This document shows positions 9,329-17,892 of a stretch of DNA of 64,000 nt, one piece after another (the first letter of the stretch is position 1; every line of letters begins with the position of its first letter). The notes under the pieces are model-generated. The model worked only from the letters and a program-made list of their open reading frames with translations, was not told where the DNA came from and ran no database searches. The stretch is taken from NCBI RefSeq assembly GCF_029623345.1, contig NZ_JAPYKH010000013.1, forward strand, positions 1 to 64,000, in the 5' to 3' direction. The DNA comes from Sphingomonas phyllosphaerae (GTDB lineage: Bacteria; Pseudomonadota; Alphaproteobacteria; Sphingomonadales; Sphingomonadaceae). A program made the translations under genes and the position numbers.

Positions 9329-11161
9329 TCAGCCCCCGTACAGCGCGTCCAGCCGCGCGCCATAGACCTGGCGCAGCACGTGGCGGCGGATCTTGAGGCT
9401 GGGCGTGAGCTGCTCGTTCTCGATCGTGAAGGGCTCGTCCGCCACGATCCAGCGGCGCACGCGCTCGGTCACTGACAGGTCCTTGTTGGTGCGGTCGACC
9501 GCCGCCTGGAGCGCGGCGCGATAGGCGGGATCGTCCGACGTCACGGGATCGCGCCGCCCCTGCGCGCGCGCCCAGTCGAAGGTCCATTCCGGGTCGGGCA
9601 CCAGCACCGCGACCATATGGGGGCGGCGGTCGCCGTAGATCATCGCCTGCCCGATCTCGGGCTGGAGGGTCAGCATGCCCTCCACCTTCTGGGGCGCGAC
9701 ATTGTCGCCCTTGTCGTTGATGATCAGGTCCTTCTTGCGGTCGGTGATGCGGATGCGGCCGCGCTCGTCGAGCTCGCCGATGTCGCCGGTGTGGAGCCAG
9801 CCGTCCTGGAGCACGCGCGCGGTCTCGGCCTCGTTGCGCCAATAGCCGTGCATCACCAGCTCGCCGCGCACCAGGATCTCGCCGTCCGCGGCGATCCGCA
9901 CTTCGGTCTCGGCGAGCGGCGGGCCGACCGAGTCCATCCGCAGCCCGGCGGCGGGGCGGTTGCACGAGATCACCGGCGCTGCCTCGGTCTGGCCATAGCC
10001 CTGCAGGAAGCAGATGCCGAGCGACTGGAAGAACACGCCCACCTCGGGCGTCAGCGGCGCGCCGCCCGACACCATCGCCTTGATCCGGCCGCCGAACTTG
10101 CGTGCGATCTTGCGCTTGAACAACGTATCGACGAGCAGCGCGGCGGGCCGGTCGCGCAGCCCGAGCCGACCCTCATAGCGCTTGGTGCCGACGTCGAGTG
10201 CGAGCCGCAGCAGCTTCTGCGGCGTGCCGCCCTGCTTCTCGATCCCCTTGGTGATGCGCGTGCGCAGCACCTCGAACAGGCGCGGCACCACCACCATGAT
10301 CGTGGGGCGCACCTCCTCGATGTTGCTGGCGAGCTTCTCCAGCCCCTCCGCATAATAGATCTGCCCGCCGAGCCCGATCGGCAGGTGCTGGCCGCCGCTG
10401 TGCTCATAAGCGTGGCTGAGCGGGAGGAAGGAGAGGAAAACTTCGTTCCCCCAGCCGAAATCCTCGGCGATGATGACGATGCAGCCGTTGACGTTGTGCA
10501 GGATCGCGCCGTGATGCTGCATCACCCCGCGCGGCGCGCCGCCGGTGCCCGAGGTGTAGATGATGCAGGCGAGGTCGGCGCGGCCCAGCTCGGCGGCGGC
10601 GCGTTCGGCGGCTTCGCTCACCTCGGCGGGATGGCGCTCGATCAGCGCGCGCCAGTCGTGCACCTCGATGGGCATCTGGCCGAGCCGCATCGGGTCGATG
10701 CCGATCAGCATCTGCGGCCGGATCGAGCGCAGGATCGCGGGCATGAGCGTCCGGGCGAGCTTGTCGGTCGAGACGATCACCGCCTTGGCGCCGGAGTTCT
10801 CGATCACATGCGCGTGGTCGCGCTCGGTGTTGGTGGTGTAGGTCGGCACCGTCACGCAGCCCGCCGCCATGATCGCGAGGTCGGACAGGCACCATTCGGG
10901 CCGGTTCTCGCTGACCAGCATGACCCGGTCGCCGCGCTCCAGCCCGATCGCGCGCAGCCCGGCGGCGAGCCGCGCCACCGTCTCGGCCGCCTCGCGCCAG
11001 CTCGTCGCGCGCCACGCGCCGTCACGCTTGTTCCACAGGAAGGGAGCGTCGCCCTGCTCCGCGGCGCGGGTGAAGAACATCGTCACCAGGTTGGGGAAAT
11101 GTTCGAGGCGTCGAGTGATGGCGCCGCTCCTCTCGCTGATCGTTCCTGTGGGTCGCGTCAT
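9329..11161 (-). CDS. Long-chain acyl-CoA synthetase (AMP-binding enzyme)
   Basis: Activates fatty acids to acyl-CoA through an acyl-adenylate. The 610-residue protein has the AMP-binding signature IIYTSGTGGAPRGVM near residues 197-211, the motif GYGQTEAAPVIS in the middle, and the A8/A10 region HTGDIGELDERGRIRITDRK followed by the catalytic-loop stretch NDKGDNVAPQKVE. It is of the FadD15/COG1022 type (longer, with an N-terminal extension) rather than E. coli FadD. It is a single gene, convergent with flagellin 2 and divergent from the M28 peptidase by 68 bases. Substrate chain length is not evident. Confidence 0.9.
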   Translation of the reverse strand: MTRPTGTISERSGAITRRLEHFPNLVTMFFTRAAEQGDAPFLWNKRDGAWRATSWREAAETVARLAAGLRAIGLERGDRVMLVSENRPEWCLSDLAIMAAGCVTVPTYTTNTERDHAHVIENSGAKAVIVSTDKLARTLMPAILRSIRPQMLIGIDPMRLGQMPIEVHDWRALIERHPAEVSEAAERAAAELGRADLACIIYTSGTGGAPRGVMQHHGAILHNVNGCIVIIAEDFGWGNEVFLSFLPLSHAYEHSGGQHLPIGLGGQIYYAEGLEKLASNIEEVRPTIMVVVPRLFEVLRTRITKGIEKQGGTPQKLLRLALDVGTKRYEGRLGLRDRPAALLVDTLFKRKIARKFGGRIKAMVSGGAPLTPEVGVFFQSLGICFLQGYGQTEAAPVISCNRPAAGLRMDSVGPPLAETEVRIAADGEILVRGELVMHGYWRNEAETARVLQDGWLHTGDIGELDERGRIRITDRKKDLIINDKGDNVAPQKVEGMLTLQPEIGQAMIYGDRRPHMVAVLVPDPEWTFDWARAQGRRDPVTSDDPAYRAALQAAVDRTNKDLSVTERVRRWIVADEPFTIENEQLTPSLKIRRHVLRQVYGARLDALYGG

Positions 11162-11229
11162 GCCCGAGATGCGGCGGCCTCGTCCAGCGAGCGATTGCGT
11201 CGCCCGCGTCGGGCGGTCACAAGCGACGG

Positions 11230-12528
11230 ATGACGCTCCGCTTTCCCGCCGCCGCGCTGCTCGCGCTGATGTTCGCCACCCCCGCCGCCGCGCGCGACAC
11301 GGTGTCGCCGGAGCGGCAGCGCGCGACGGTCGAGAAGCTCGTCTCGTTCGGCACGCGCCACTCGCTGTCCTCGGCGAGCGATCCGAAGCGCGGTATCGGC
11401 GCGGCGCGGACCTGGGTCGCGGGCGAGTTCGCCAAGCTCTCGCGTGACTGCGGCGGCTGCATCGAAACCGAGCGGCTGTCGCGCCGCTTCACCGGCCCGC
11501 GCGCGCCGGACGGCGTGGTGATCGAGGACGTGCTCGGCGTCCAGCGCGGCACCGATCCGAACCGCTACGTCATCGTCGGCGCGCACATCGACAGCCGCGT
11601 CACCGATGTGATGAACGTCACCAGCGATGCGCCCGGCGCCAATGACGACGCCAGCGGCGTCGCGCTGGTGCTTGAGGCGGCGCGGCTGCTCCACCGCGAG
11701 CGCTTCCGCGCCAATATCGTCTACGTCGCTTTTTCGGGCGAGGAGCAGGGGCTGTGGGGGGCGACGCTGCTCGCCGAGACCGCGCGCGCGCGCGGCTGGC
11801 AGGTCGACGCGATGCTCAACAACGACATCGTCGGCAACTCGCTGGGACAGGGCGGCGTGATCAACGACCGCTATGTCCGCGTCTTCTCCGAGGGGATCCG
11901 CGCCAGCGAGTCGTTGCCCGAGGCAATCGAGCGGCGCGGCATCGGCGGCGAGGACGATGGTCCCAGCCGCGCGCTCGCCAAGATGATCGGCGGCGTCGCG
12001 CCGACGCTGCCCGGCGGCTTCGGCGTCTTCGTCGATCGGCGACCCGACCGGTTCGGCCGCGGCGGCGACCACGAACCCTTCCTCAAGCAGGGCTATCCCG
12101 CGGTGCGCTTCTCGGTCGCGGCGGAGAATTGGGACCGCCAGCACCAGGACGTGCGTACCGAGAACGGCCGCGTCTATGCCGACACGATCGAGGGGATGGA
12201 CTTCGCCTATCTCGCCAAGGTGACCGCGATCAACGTCGCGACGATCGCGCGGCTCGCCGCCGCTCCCGCCGCGCCGGCGAGCGCGGCGATCTCGGGCGCG
12301 CTGTCGTACGATACTAAGGTGAGCTGGGCGCCGGTCGCCGGCGCGTCGCGCTACAAGGTCTATTGGCGCCGCGCCGACACCGTGGCGTGGAGCGACTCGC
12401 GCGAGGCGACCGGGACCACGCTCGACGTCGCCGCCGTGCCGGTGGACGACCATTTCTTCGGCGTGGCAGCGATCGGTGCCGACGGCGCGGAGAGCCTCGT
12501 CACCTTCGCCGGCCGCGAGAAGAAGTAG
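11230..12528 (+). CDS. Secreted M28-family zinc aminopeptidase
   Basis: Exported metallopeptidase of 432 residues. Residues 1-21 are a signal peptide ending ATPAAA. The two-zinc centre of family M28 is complete: His119 (VGAHIDSR), Asp139 (GANDDASG), the Glu pair 171-172 (FSGEEQG), Asp199 (NNDIVG) and His281 (GGDHEPF). A C-terminal region from about residue 345 (ISGALSYDTKVSWAPVAGAS onward) looks like a fibronectin type III-like beta domain, as in several extracellular M28 enzymes. It probably trims N-terminal residues from peptides in the periplasm or outside the cell. It is a single gene with no obvious partner. Confidence 0.9.
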   Translation: MTLRFPAAALLALMFATPAAARDTVSPERQRATVEKLVSFGTRHSLSSASDPKRGIGAARTWVAGEFAKLSRDCGGCIETERLSRRFTGPRAPDGVVIEDVLGVQRGTDPNRYVIVGAHIDSRVTDVMNVTSDAPGANDDASGVALVLEAARLLHRERFRANIVYVAFSGEEQGLWGATLLAETARARGWQVDAMLNNDIVGNSLGQGGVINDRYVRVFSEGIRASESLPEAIERRGIGGEDDGPSRALAKMIGGVAPTLPGGFGVFVDRRPDRFGRGGDHEPFLKQGYPAVRFSVAAENWDRQHQDVRTENGRVYADTIEGMDFAYLAKVTAINVATIARLAAAPAAPASAAISGALSYDTKVSWAPVAGASRYKVYWRRADTVAWSDSREATGTTLDVAAVPVDDHFFGVAAIGADGAESLVTFAGREKK

Positions 12529-12532
12529 CGCC

Positions 12533-13018
12533 TCAGCCCGCCAGACGCGGCGCGAGCAGCGCCACCAGCCGCTCGCAACCGCGCGCGTCGTCGGCATCGA
12601 AGCGTGCCGGCGACGGGCTGTCGAGGTCGAGCACGCCGAGCAAACGGCCTTCGTGCACGATCGGCACCACCAGTTCAGACCGGCTCGCCGCGTCGCAGGC
12701 GATATGGCCGGGGAAGGCGTGAACGTCCTGGACCAGCTGGGTGCGCCGCTCGGCCGCGGCGGTGCCGCACACGCCGCGCCCCAGCGCGATGCGGATGCAC
12801 GCCGCTTTGCCCTGGAAGGGACCCAGCACCAGCTCGTCGCCGATCATCCGGTAGAAGCCGGCCCAGTTGAGCTCGGGCAGATATTGCCAGAGCAGTGCCG
12901 CGGCATTGGCCATGTTGGCGATCGGGTCGGGCTCACCGTCGGTCAGCGCGTCCAGCGCGGCGAACAGATCGTCGTAGCGGCTGGGCTTCGACTCGGCGGT
13001 GACGGCGAACTCGTACAT
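12533..13018 (-). CDS. msrC: Free methionine-(R)-sulfoxide reductase, GAF domain
   Basis: Reduces free methionine-R-sulfoxide with thioredoxin as donor, in the cytoplasm. The 161-residue single GAF domain carries the family's three cysteines at 74 (GKAACIRI), 84 (GRGVCGTA) and 108 (HIACDAAS), close to the 84/94/118 set of the E. coli enzyme. The motifs YLPELNWAGFYR and LGVLDLDSPSPARFDADD are typical of the YebR/fRMsr branch. It ends 5 bases from the convergent M28 gene. Confidence 0.9.
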   Translation of the reverse strand: MYEFAVTAESKPSRYDDLFAALDALTDGEPDPIANMANAAALLWQYLPELNWAGFYRMIGDELVLGPFQGKAACIRIALGRGVCGTAAAERRTQLVQDVHAFPGHIACDAASRSELVVPIVHEGRLLGVLDLDSPSPARFDADDARGCERLVALLAPRLAG

Positions 13019-13104
13019 GCCGCCGACCTAGGATCTCACCCGGGATCGCGCCAGAGGCGGGTGCGTCGGGCGGCACGGGTCCGCCACGACGCCGCGGGGG
13101 CCGA

Positions 13105-13239
13105 TCAGCCCCGCATCGTCCAGTGCACCACCACCCGGCCATAGCCCGCCTCGCACAGCGGCCAGGGTGCGCTCTCGCTCGGCTCAAACGTGATCGCGGG
13201 TCGGGAAGGGCCGGCGCGCCAGCAACGCAGCGCCGTCAC
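13105..13239 (-). CDS. Possible small protein, coupled to the gene upstream
   Basis: A 44-codon reading frame beginning with a GTG that overlaps the stop of the upstream gene in a GTGA arrangement. The predicted sequence (from VTALRCWRAGPSRPAITFEP, ending CEAGYGRVVVHWTMRG) is not of the Arg/Pro-rich type that noncoding frames give in this GC-rich DNA, which is why I list it. No family is recognised. It fills most of the space between the msrC start and the next gene. Confidence 0.35.
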   Translation of the reverse strand: MTALRCWRAGPSRPAITFEPSESAPWPLCEAGYGRVVVHWTMRG

Positions 13240-13541
13240 TGTCCGCTGCCCGCGCGCGCGGGGGCGAGCCCCTGCTGATCGAGGAACTGGTTCAGCCCCG
13301 CCGCCAGCGCCTGCGCGCCCGCGACCGTCAGCGCGATCCGTCCGGCGACCACTCGCTCCACCACCGGGGTTTCGCCGGAATGATCGCAGCGCGCAGCCTC
13401 CAGCGTGAGCACCACCGTACCGCCCAGGCTGGTGAATCCGGCGCAGCCCGTCGCGAACAGCTCGGCGGCGAAGGGATTGTCGACCAGCGGCGGCGGGGCC
13501 TGGCGCGGCTGCGGCGCGCGGCTGCGGGACGAGATGTACAT
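13236..13541 (-). CDS. Conserved hypothetical protein, about 101 residues
   Basis: I chose the ATG at 13539-13541 because a GAGGAAG ribosome-binding site precedes it by 6 bases; a longer frame to 13703 is Arg-rich and implausible. After a basic, Pro-rich start the protein has a beta-rich core (GGTVVLTLEAARCDHSGETP) and an ending (VAGRIALTVAGAQALAAGLN) that reads like the small DUF3467-type family, where a strand is followed by a helix starting SPxHAKAL. That family link is a guess. Function unknown. Confidence 0.65.
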   Translation of the reverse strand: MYISSRSRAPQPRQAPPPLVDNPFAAELFATGCAGFTSLGGTVVLTLEAARCDHSGETPVVERVVAGRIALTVAGAQALAAGLNQFLDQQGLAPARAGSGQ

Positions 13542-13784
13542 GCCAACTTCCTCGATGCGCCGGCAGGGGAGGGCCGGCGCGAGGCGAGGTGCGCCGCGCG
13601 CGTCTCGCTCGCGTGTCGCTCTGTTGCGTCGGTTTGGCCGCCATGTTGCGGCGGTGGCTCGCTTGGCCCGAACTACGGCCGCGCTCCGCCGCGATCGGAT
13701 CACCCCGTTGCGGCGAGGCGCAAAGGCGCAGCATCGGCCCGTTCGGGCCCATCGCGCTCGCGCCAGTCGACGTTATATACCGCC

Positions 13785-14207
13785 ATGGCCCGCATCCCCG
13801 TCACCCGCTCCCTCTCGATCGAGGACGAGCTGATCGTTTATACCGCGACCCGTTCCGGAGGCGCGGGCGGGCAGCACGTCAATACCACCGACTCGGCGGT
13901 GATCCTGCGCTTCGACGTCGCCGCGAGCGACTTGCCCGAGCGGGTGAAGGAGCGTCTCGCCGCGCTGGCAGGATCGCGGATGACGGCGGCCGGCGTGCTG
14001 GTGCTGCGGAGCGAGGGATCGCGCTCGCAGCACGTCAACCGTCAGGAGGCGCTGGAACGTCTCATCGCGCTGATCCAGGAGTCGGCGGTGGTCCAGGCCA
14101 AGCGACGACCCACCCGACCCACCCGCGCGTCGCAGACCCGCCGGGTGGACGCCAAGAAAGGGCGGTCGGGGGTGAAGGCCGGGCGGAAGAAGCCGTCGTT
14201 CGACTGA
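13785..14207 (+). CDS. arfB: Alternative ribosome-rescue factor ArfB (GGQ peptidyl-tRNA hydrolase)
   Basis: Releases nascent chains from ribosomes stalled without a stop codon. The 140-residue protein has the release-factor-like GGQ motif at residues 28-30 (RSGGAGGQHVNTTDSAV), but no codon-reading domains, and a basic C-terminal tail (DAKKGRSGVKAGRKKPS) that in this family enters the empty mRNA channel. The start is the ATG after TATATACCGCC; the region upstream is not protein-like. It is divergent from the small hypothetical gene. Confidence 0.93.
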   Translation: MARIPVTRSLSIEDELIVYTATRSGGAGGQHVNTTDSAVILRFDVAASDLPERVKERLAALAGSRMTAAGVLVLRSEGSRSQHVNRQEALERLIALIQESAVVQAKRRPTRPTRASQTRRVDAKKGRSGVKAGRKKPSFD

Positions 14208-14274
14208 TCGGCGCCGACGCGCGCCCAGCTCGTCGACGTCGCGCTGCCCGATATGATGGCGGGCGGCGGTCAGC

Positions 14275-14928
14275 TCAGCCGGCGGCGAAGCCGAGCGCGG
14301 CGAAGCGCTCGGGCCAGGGCGCCTCGGCGGCGGCGTCCTCCTTGCCGGGGCGCGGCAGCGCGATCGCGGCGGCGTGCAGCATCATCCCCGCCGGATCGGC
14401 GCGGCCGTAGACCGGATCGCCGACGATCGGCACGCCCAGCCCCTCGCGCGCGTGGACGCGCAGCTGATGCGTCCGCCCGCTATGCGGGGTGAAGGCGACC
14501 AGGGCGCGGCCGTCACGTGTGTCGAGCAGCTCCCAATCGGTCCGCGCCGCCTTGCCGCGCGGGTCGACCGCGATGCGCCAGCCGCGCTCGGCGCTGGAGA
14601 CCTTGCGCAGCGCCAGCTCGATCGTGCCGCGCTCGCCCTCGGGCACGCCGTCGAGGATGGCGAGATAGCGCTTGCGTACCTGCCCCGCCTCGAACGCCTG
14701 CTGGTAGCGCACCTGCGCCTTGGGGTTGCGCGCGAGCAGCAGGCAGCCGCTGGTATCGCGATCGAGCCGGTGCACCGCGACCGGCCATCGCCGGAAGCCG
14801 AAGGTGAGCGAGCCGAGATGGTTCTCCAGGCTGAGCCCGCCGTCGCGCGGGGGATCGACCGGCAGCCCGGCGGGCTTGTCGATGATCAACGCCTCGCCGT
14901 CGAGGAACAGGACCCGGTCGCCTAACAT
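14275..14928 (-). CDS. RluA-family RNA pseudouridine synthase
   Basis: Converts uridine to pseudouridine in rRNA or tRNA. The catalytic motif HRLDRDTSG lies at residues 53-61 with Asp56 as the nucleophile. GRTHQLRVHAREG and GDPVYGR further on are also family hallmarks. At 217 residues it lacks an N-terminal S4 domain, as in RluA/TruC-type members. The preferred ATG at 14928 has an AAGGG site 8 bases upstream; an ATG six codons earlier is possible. The start lies against that of the divergent M15 peptidase gene. Confidence 0.9.
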   Translation of the reverse strand: MLGDRVLFLDGEALIIDKPAGLPVDPPRDGGLSLENHLGSLTFGFRRWPVAVHRLDRDTSGCLLLARNPKAQVRYQQAFEAGQVRKRYLAILDGVPEGERGTIELALRKVSSAERGWRIAVDPRGKAARTDWELLDTRDGRALVAFTPHSGRTHQLRVHAREGLGVPIVGDPVYGRADPAGMMLHAAAIALPRPGKEDAAAEAPWPERFAALGFAAG

Positions 14929-14974
14929 GCGCCACGCCCTTGCCATCCTCGCGCCGCCGTGGCCAGAGGGCGCG

Positions 14975-15739
14975 ATGCGCCGCGCCTCCCTGACCCTCGC
15001 CGCCCCGCTGCTCGCGCTGGCCGCGCCGGCGCAGGCACAGCTGTGCGACAACAGCAACGTGCGCATGGGCGCGGACGGGCGGGCGCTGGGGCACCTGCCT
15101 TATGGCGACGCAGCGCCGGGCGAGCTGGTCGCGGTGCCCGAGGGGCTGGCGGTCGCCTCCTGCGTGCTGCGCCGCGACGTGGTGCCCGATCTCGCGCGGC
15201 TGATCGCGGCGTCGGGCGGGCAGGTGCGCGCGCTGTCATGCCACCGCTCGATCAATTATCAGCAGGCGGTGTTCTGCCGCGAGGCGCAGACCGCAGCGGG
15301 CGAGCGCGCGCTGTCGGTGGCGCCGCCGGGGCACAGCGAACATGCGACCGGCTACGCGCTGGACTTCGCCTTCCGCCCGCGCGTCAACGACTGTCCCGAC
15401 GCCGAGGCGTGCGGCGCGGCGACCCCCGCGTTCCGCTGGCTCGTCGCCAACGCCGCGCGCTACGGTTTCGAGATGTCCTTTCCCGCGGGCAATCGCCAGC
15501 GGGTCAAGTGGGAGCCGTGGCACTGGCGCTGGGTCGGCGCCAGCGCGACCGCGCCCGGCGCGGCGCGTGCGCGCGCGCTCTTCGCCCGCGCGCGCGCGGC
15601 CTTTCCGGCCGAGCCCGCGGTGGCGCGCGACCCGGTGGCGATCGCGGCGGTGGCGCCGCCGCCGGTCTATCTCGGCGCCTATGCGCCGCCCGAGTGCCGC
15701 AAGGGCAAGTGCCGCCTGCCCAAGGCGAGGCCCCGGTAG
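14975..15739 (+). CDS. Exported M15-family D-Ala-D-Ala carboxypeptidase-like protein
   Basis: VanY-type zinc peptidase acting on peptidoglycan stem peptides in the periplasm. Residues 1-21 form a signal peptide (LTLAAPLLALAAPAQA). The zinc site of family M15B is present: His123 and Asp130 in SEHATGYALDF, His183 in EPWHWRW, with Glu180 as the catalytic base. The C-terminal 60 residues are Ala/Arg-rich and end with a Cys-Lys-Gly-Lys-Cys pair of unknown use. An upstream ATG at 14927 is possible, but 14975 gives a clean signal peptide. Confidence 0.88.
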   Translation: MRRASLTLAAPLLALAAPAQAQLCDNSNVRMGADGRALGHLPYGDAAPGELVAVPEGLAVASCVLRRDVVPDLARLIAASGGQVRALSCHRSINYQQAVFCREAQTAAGERALSVAPPGHSEHATGYALDFAFRPRVNDCPDAEACGAATPAFRWLVANAARYGFEMSFPAGNRQRVKWEPWHWRWVGASATAPGAARARALFARARAAFPAEPAVARDPVAIAAVAPPPVYLGAYAPPECRKGKCRLPKARPR

Positions 15740-16012
15740 CCGCGTTTGTTTGCCGTTCCTCCTCCGCTTTAGGGAAGTGGCAGGCCGGAGGCCGGTCGGC
15801 GGGGTGACCCGGCCCGTGGGGGCGCTCGACTCACCAGCGGTGACACCCCTCCGTCGCGCTCCGCGCGCTACCTCCCCTTGCAGGGAAGGATCAGTGCTAG
15901 CGCGCGGCCGCCCTCATCCGCTCAGCCGTGGTTCAGCCGCGCGGGCGCTAGGATCGCTCGTGCAATTCCGCTACATCCCGGGATCGCTCACACCGGGGTC
16001 TCGACTGTTCGC
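15740..16012. other. Noncoding spacer with hairpins
   Basis: No convincing gene. It contains GC-rich palindromic stretches (CCGGAGGCCGG; CCTCCGTCGCGCTCCGCG; CTCCCCTTGCAGGGAAGGA) resembling a decayed family F repeat. The ctpA promoter should lie in its last 100 bases, but no clear boxes were seen. Confidence 0.4.
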
Positions 16013-17374
16013 ATGAAGTCCAAGCTGCTCCAGGCCGCCGCGCTGGTCACCACGATCGCGATGGTGCCGGTCGCCACCGGTGCGATGGCCGCCGCCGATA
16101 CCAGCGCCTATCGCGAGATGGACAAGTTCCTCGACGTCTACAATCGCGTGAAGGCGGATTACGTCGACAAGGTCACCGACGATCAGCTGATCAAGGGTGC
16201 GATCGACGGCATGCTCGCCGCGCTCGATCCGCATTCCAGCTACGTCGACGCCTCTGACTTCGACAATCTCCGCATCCAGACCGAGGGCAATTACGGCGGC
16301 CTCGGCCTGACCGTCTCGATGGAGGACGGCGCGGTGAAGGTCGTCTCGCCGCAGGAGGACACGCCCGCGGGGCGCGCCGGGATCAAGTCGGGCGACTTCA
16401 TCACGCATATCGACGGCAAGCTGATCTACGGCGGCACGCTCGACGAGGCGACCGCGCAGATGCGCGGCAAGCCCGGCACCAAGATCTCGCTCACGCTCGT
16501 GCGTCCCGGCCGCGACAAGCCGATCGACGTCACCCTCGTGCGCGAGGTAATCGTGCAGCGCCCGGTAAAATGGGAAGTGAAGGGTGACGTCGGCTACATC
16601 AACATCAACACCTTCTCGGAGGCGACCGGCGCCGACACGCGCGCCGCGGTGATGGCGATCGACAAGTCGCTCGGGCACAAGCCGCTCGGCTATGTCGTCG
16701 ACCTGCGCGAGAACGGCGGCGGGCTGCTGACCCAGGCGATCGAGGTCTCCGACGCCTTCCTCGAGCGCGGCGAGATCGTCAGCCAGCGCGGCCGCGAGAA
16801 GGACGATATCGAGCGCTATTTCGCCAAGCCCGGCGACGTCGCGCACGGCCTGCCGATCATCGTGCTGACCGACTCGGGCACCGCCTCGGCCAGCGAGATC
16901 GTCGCCGGCGCGCTGCAGGACCACCACCGCGCGCTGGTGATGGGCGAGCGCAGCTTCGGCAAGGGTTCGGTGCAGACGCTGCTCCAGCTCGGGCCGCGCA
17001 CCGCGCTGCGGCTCACCACCGCGCGCTATTTCACGCCGTCCGGGCGCAGCGTGCAGGAGGGCGGGATCGAGCCCGACATCCGCGTACCGCAGCTCTCCGA
17101 CGCCGATTACAAGTCGCGCCCGGTGTTCCGCGAGGCCGACCTGCGCCGCCACCTGATCAACGAGATCAAGTCGCCCGACAATGCGGTGCTGGAGGAGGAC
17201 ACCAAGGACGACCCGCGCTTCACTGCGACGCCTGAGTCGCTCAAGAAGCAGGGCGTCGAGGACTTCCAGCTCTGGTACGCGCTCAAGACGATCGCGCGGC
17301 TCGGCGGCCCGCAACAGGTCGCCGCGGTGACCCAGTCGATGGCGAGCAACCCGCCGGCCGCGAGCAAGAAGTGA
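16013..17374 (+). CDS. ctpA: Carboxy-terminal processing protease, S41 family
   Basis: Periplasmic serine protease of 453 residues. A signal peptide ends near ATGAMAAAD (residues 22-29). A PDZ domain spans about 90-170 (GNYGGLGLTVSMEDG through LTLVRPGRDK). The Ser/Lys catalytic pair of the S41A group is Ser292 (DSGTASASEI) and Lys317 (RSFGKGSVQT), spaced 25 residues apart as in E. coli Tsp. It probably processes cell-wall hydrolases or lipoproteins. It overlaps dsbB downstream by 4 bases (GTGA), so an envelope operon with dsbB and coq7 is likely. Confidence 0.95.
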   Translation: MKSKLLQAAALVTTIAMVPVATGAMAAADTSAYREMDKFLDVYNRVKADYVDKVTDDQLIKGAIDGMLAALDPHSSYVDASDFDNLRIQTEGNYGGLGLTVSMEDGAVKVVSPQEDTPAGRAGIKSGDFITHIDGKLIYGGTLDEATAQMRGKPGTKISLTLVRPGRDKPIDVTLVREVIVQRPVKWEVKGDVGYININTFSEATGADTRAAVMAIDKSLGHKPLGYVVDLRENGGGLLTQAIEVSDAFLERGEIVSQRGREKDDIERYFAKPGDVAHGLPIIVLTDSGTASASEIVAGALQDHHRALVMGERSFGKGSVQTLLQLGPRTALRLTTARYFTPSGRSVQEGGIEPDIRVPQLSDADYKSRPVFREADLRRHLINEIKSPDNAVLEEDTKDDPRFTATPESLKKQGVEDFQLWYALKTIARLGGPQQVAAVTQSMASNPPAASKK

Positions 17375-17892
17375 GCGGCGCGACGCTCGACCGGCCGTTC
17401 GGCGCACGCACAGGGCGGGGGCTGCGCAATGCGCGGCTGCTCGCGCTGCTGGTGCCCGCGGCGCTGCTCGCGGGCGCCTGGGCGTTCCAGCTGATCGGCG
17501 GCCTGTACCCGTGCGAGATGTGCCACTGGCAGCGCTGGCCGCATTACGGTGCGGTGGCGATGGCGGCGCTGGCCTTTGTGATCGGCGCGCCGCGCGTCCA
17601 GGCGACGCTGGTGGCGGGCGCGGCGGCGCTGGTGGTGGTGTCGGGCGCGATCGGCGTCTTCCACGCCGGGGTGGAATATCACTGGTGGCAGGGGATGACC
17701 GCCTGCACGCAGACGACCAGCACCGTCGGCCTTTCGACCGACCAGGCGCTCAAGGACCTGCTCGCCGCGCCGATCGTTCGCTGTGATGCGGCGCAATGGT
17801 CGTTGCTCGGCGTGTCGCTGGCGGGATGGAATGCTCTGCTCTCCTTCGCCGGCGCCGCGCTGATCGTATCGCAGCTGTGGAGGCGCGCATGA
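17371..17892 (+). CDS. dsbB: Disulfide bond formation protein B
   Basis: Inner-membrane quinone reductase that reoxidises DsbA. The 173-residue protein has four predicted membrane segments. The first periplasmic pair is Cys48-Cys51 (YPCEMCHWQRWPH) and the second pair is Cys112 (MTACTQT) and Cys138 (IVRCDAA). The GTG start lies within the ctpA stop. The coq7 start overlaps its end, so quinone supply and DsbB are encoded side by side. Confidence 0.92.
   Translation: MSGATLDRPFGARTGRGLRNARLLALLVPAALLAGAWAFQLIGGLYPCEMCHWQRWPHYGAVAMAALAFVIGAPRVQATLVAGAAALVVVSGAIGVFHAGVEYHWWQGMTACTQTTSTVGLSTDQALKDLLAAPIVRCDAAQWSLLGVSLAGWNALLSFAGAALIVSQLWRRA

Noticed and set aside
13380..13784. N-terminal extension of arfB
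   Set aside because: The added region overlaps the opposite-strand gene and is Arg/Ala-rich; the conserved protein starts MARIPVTRSL.
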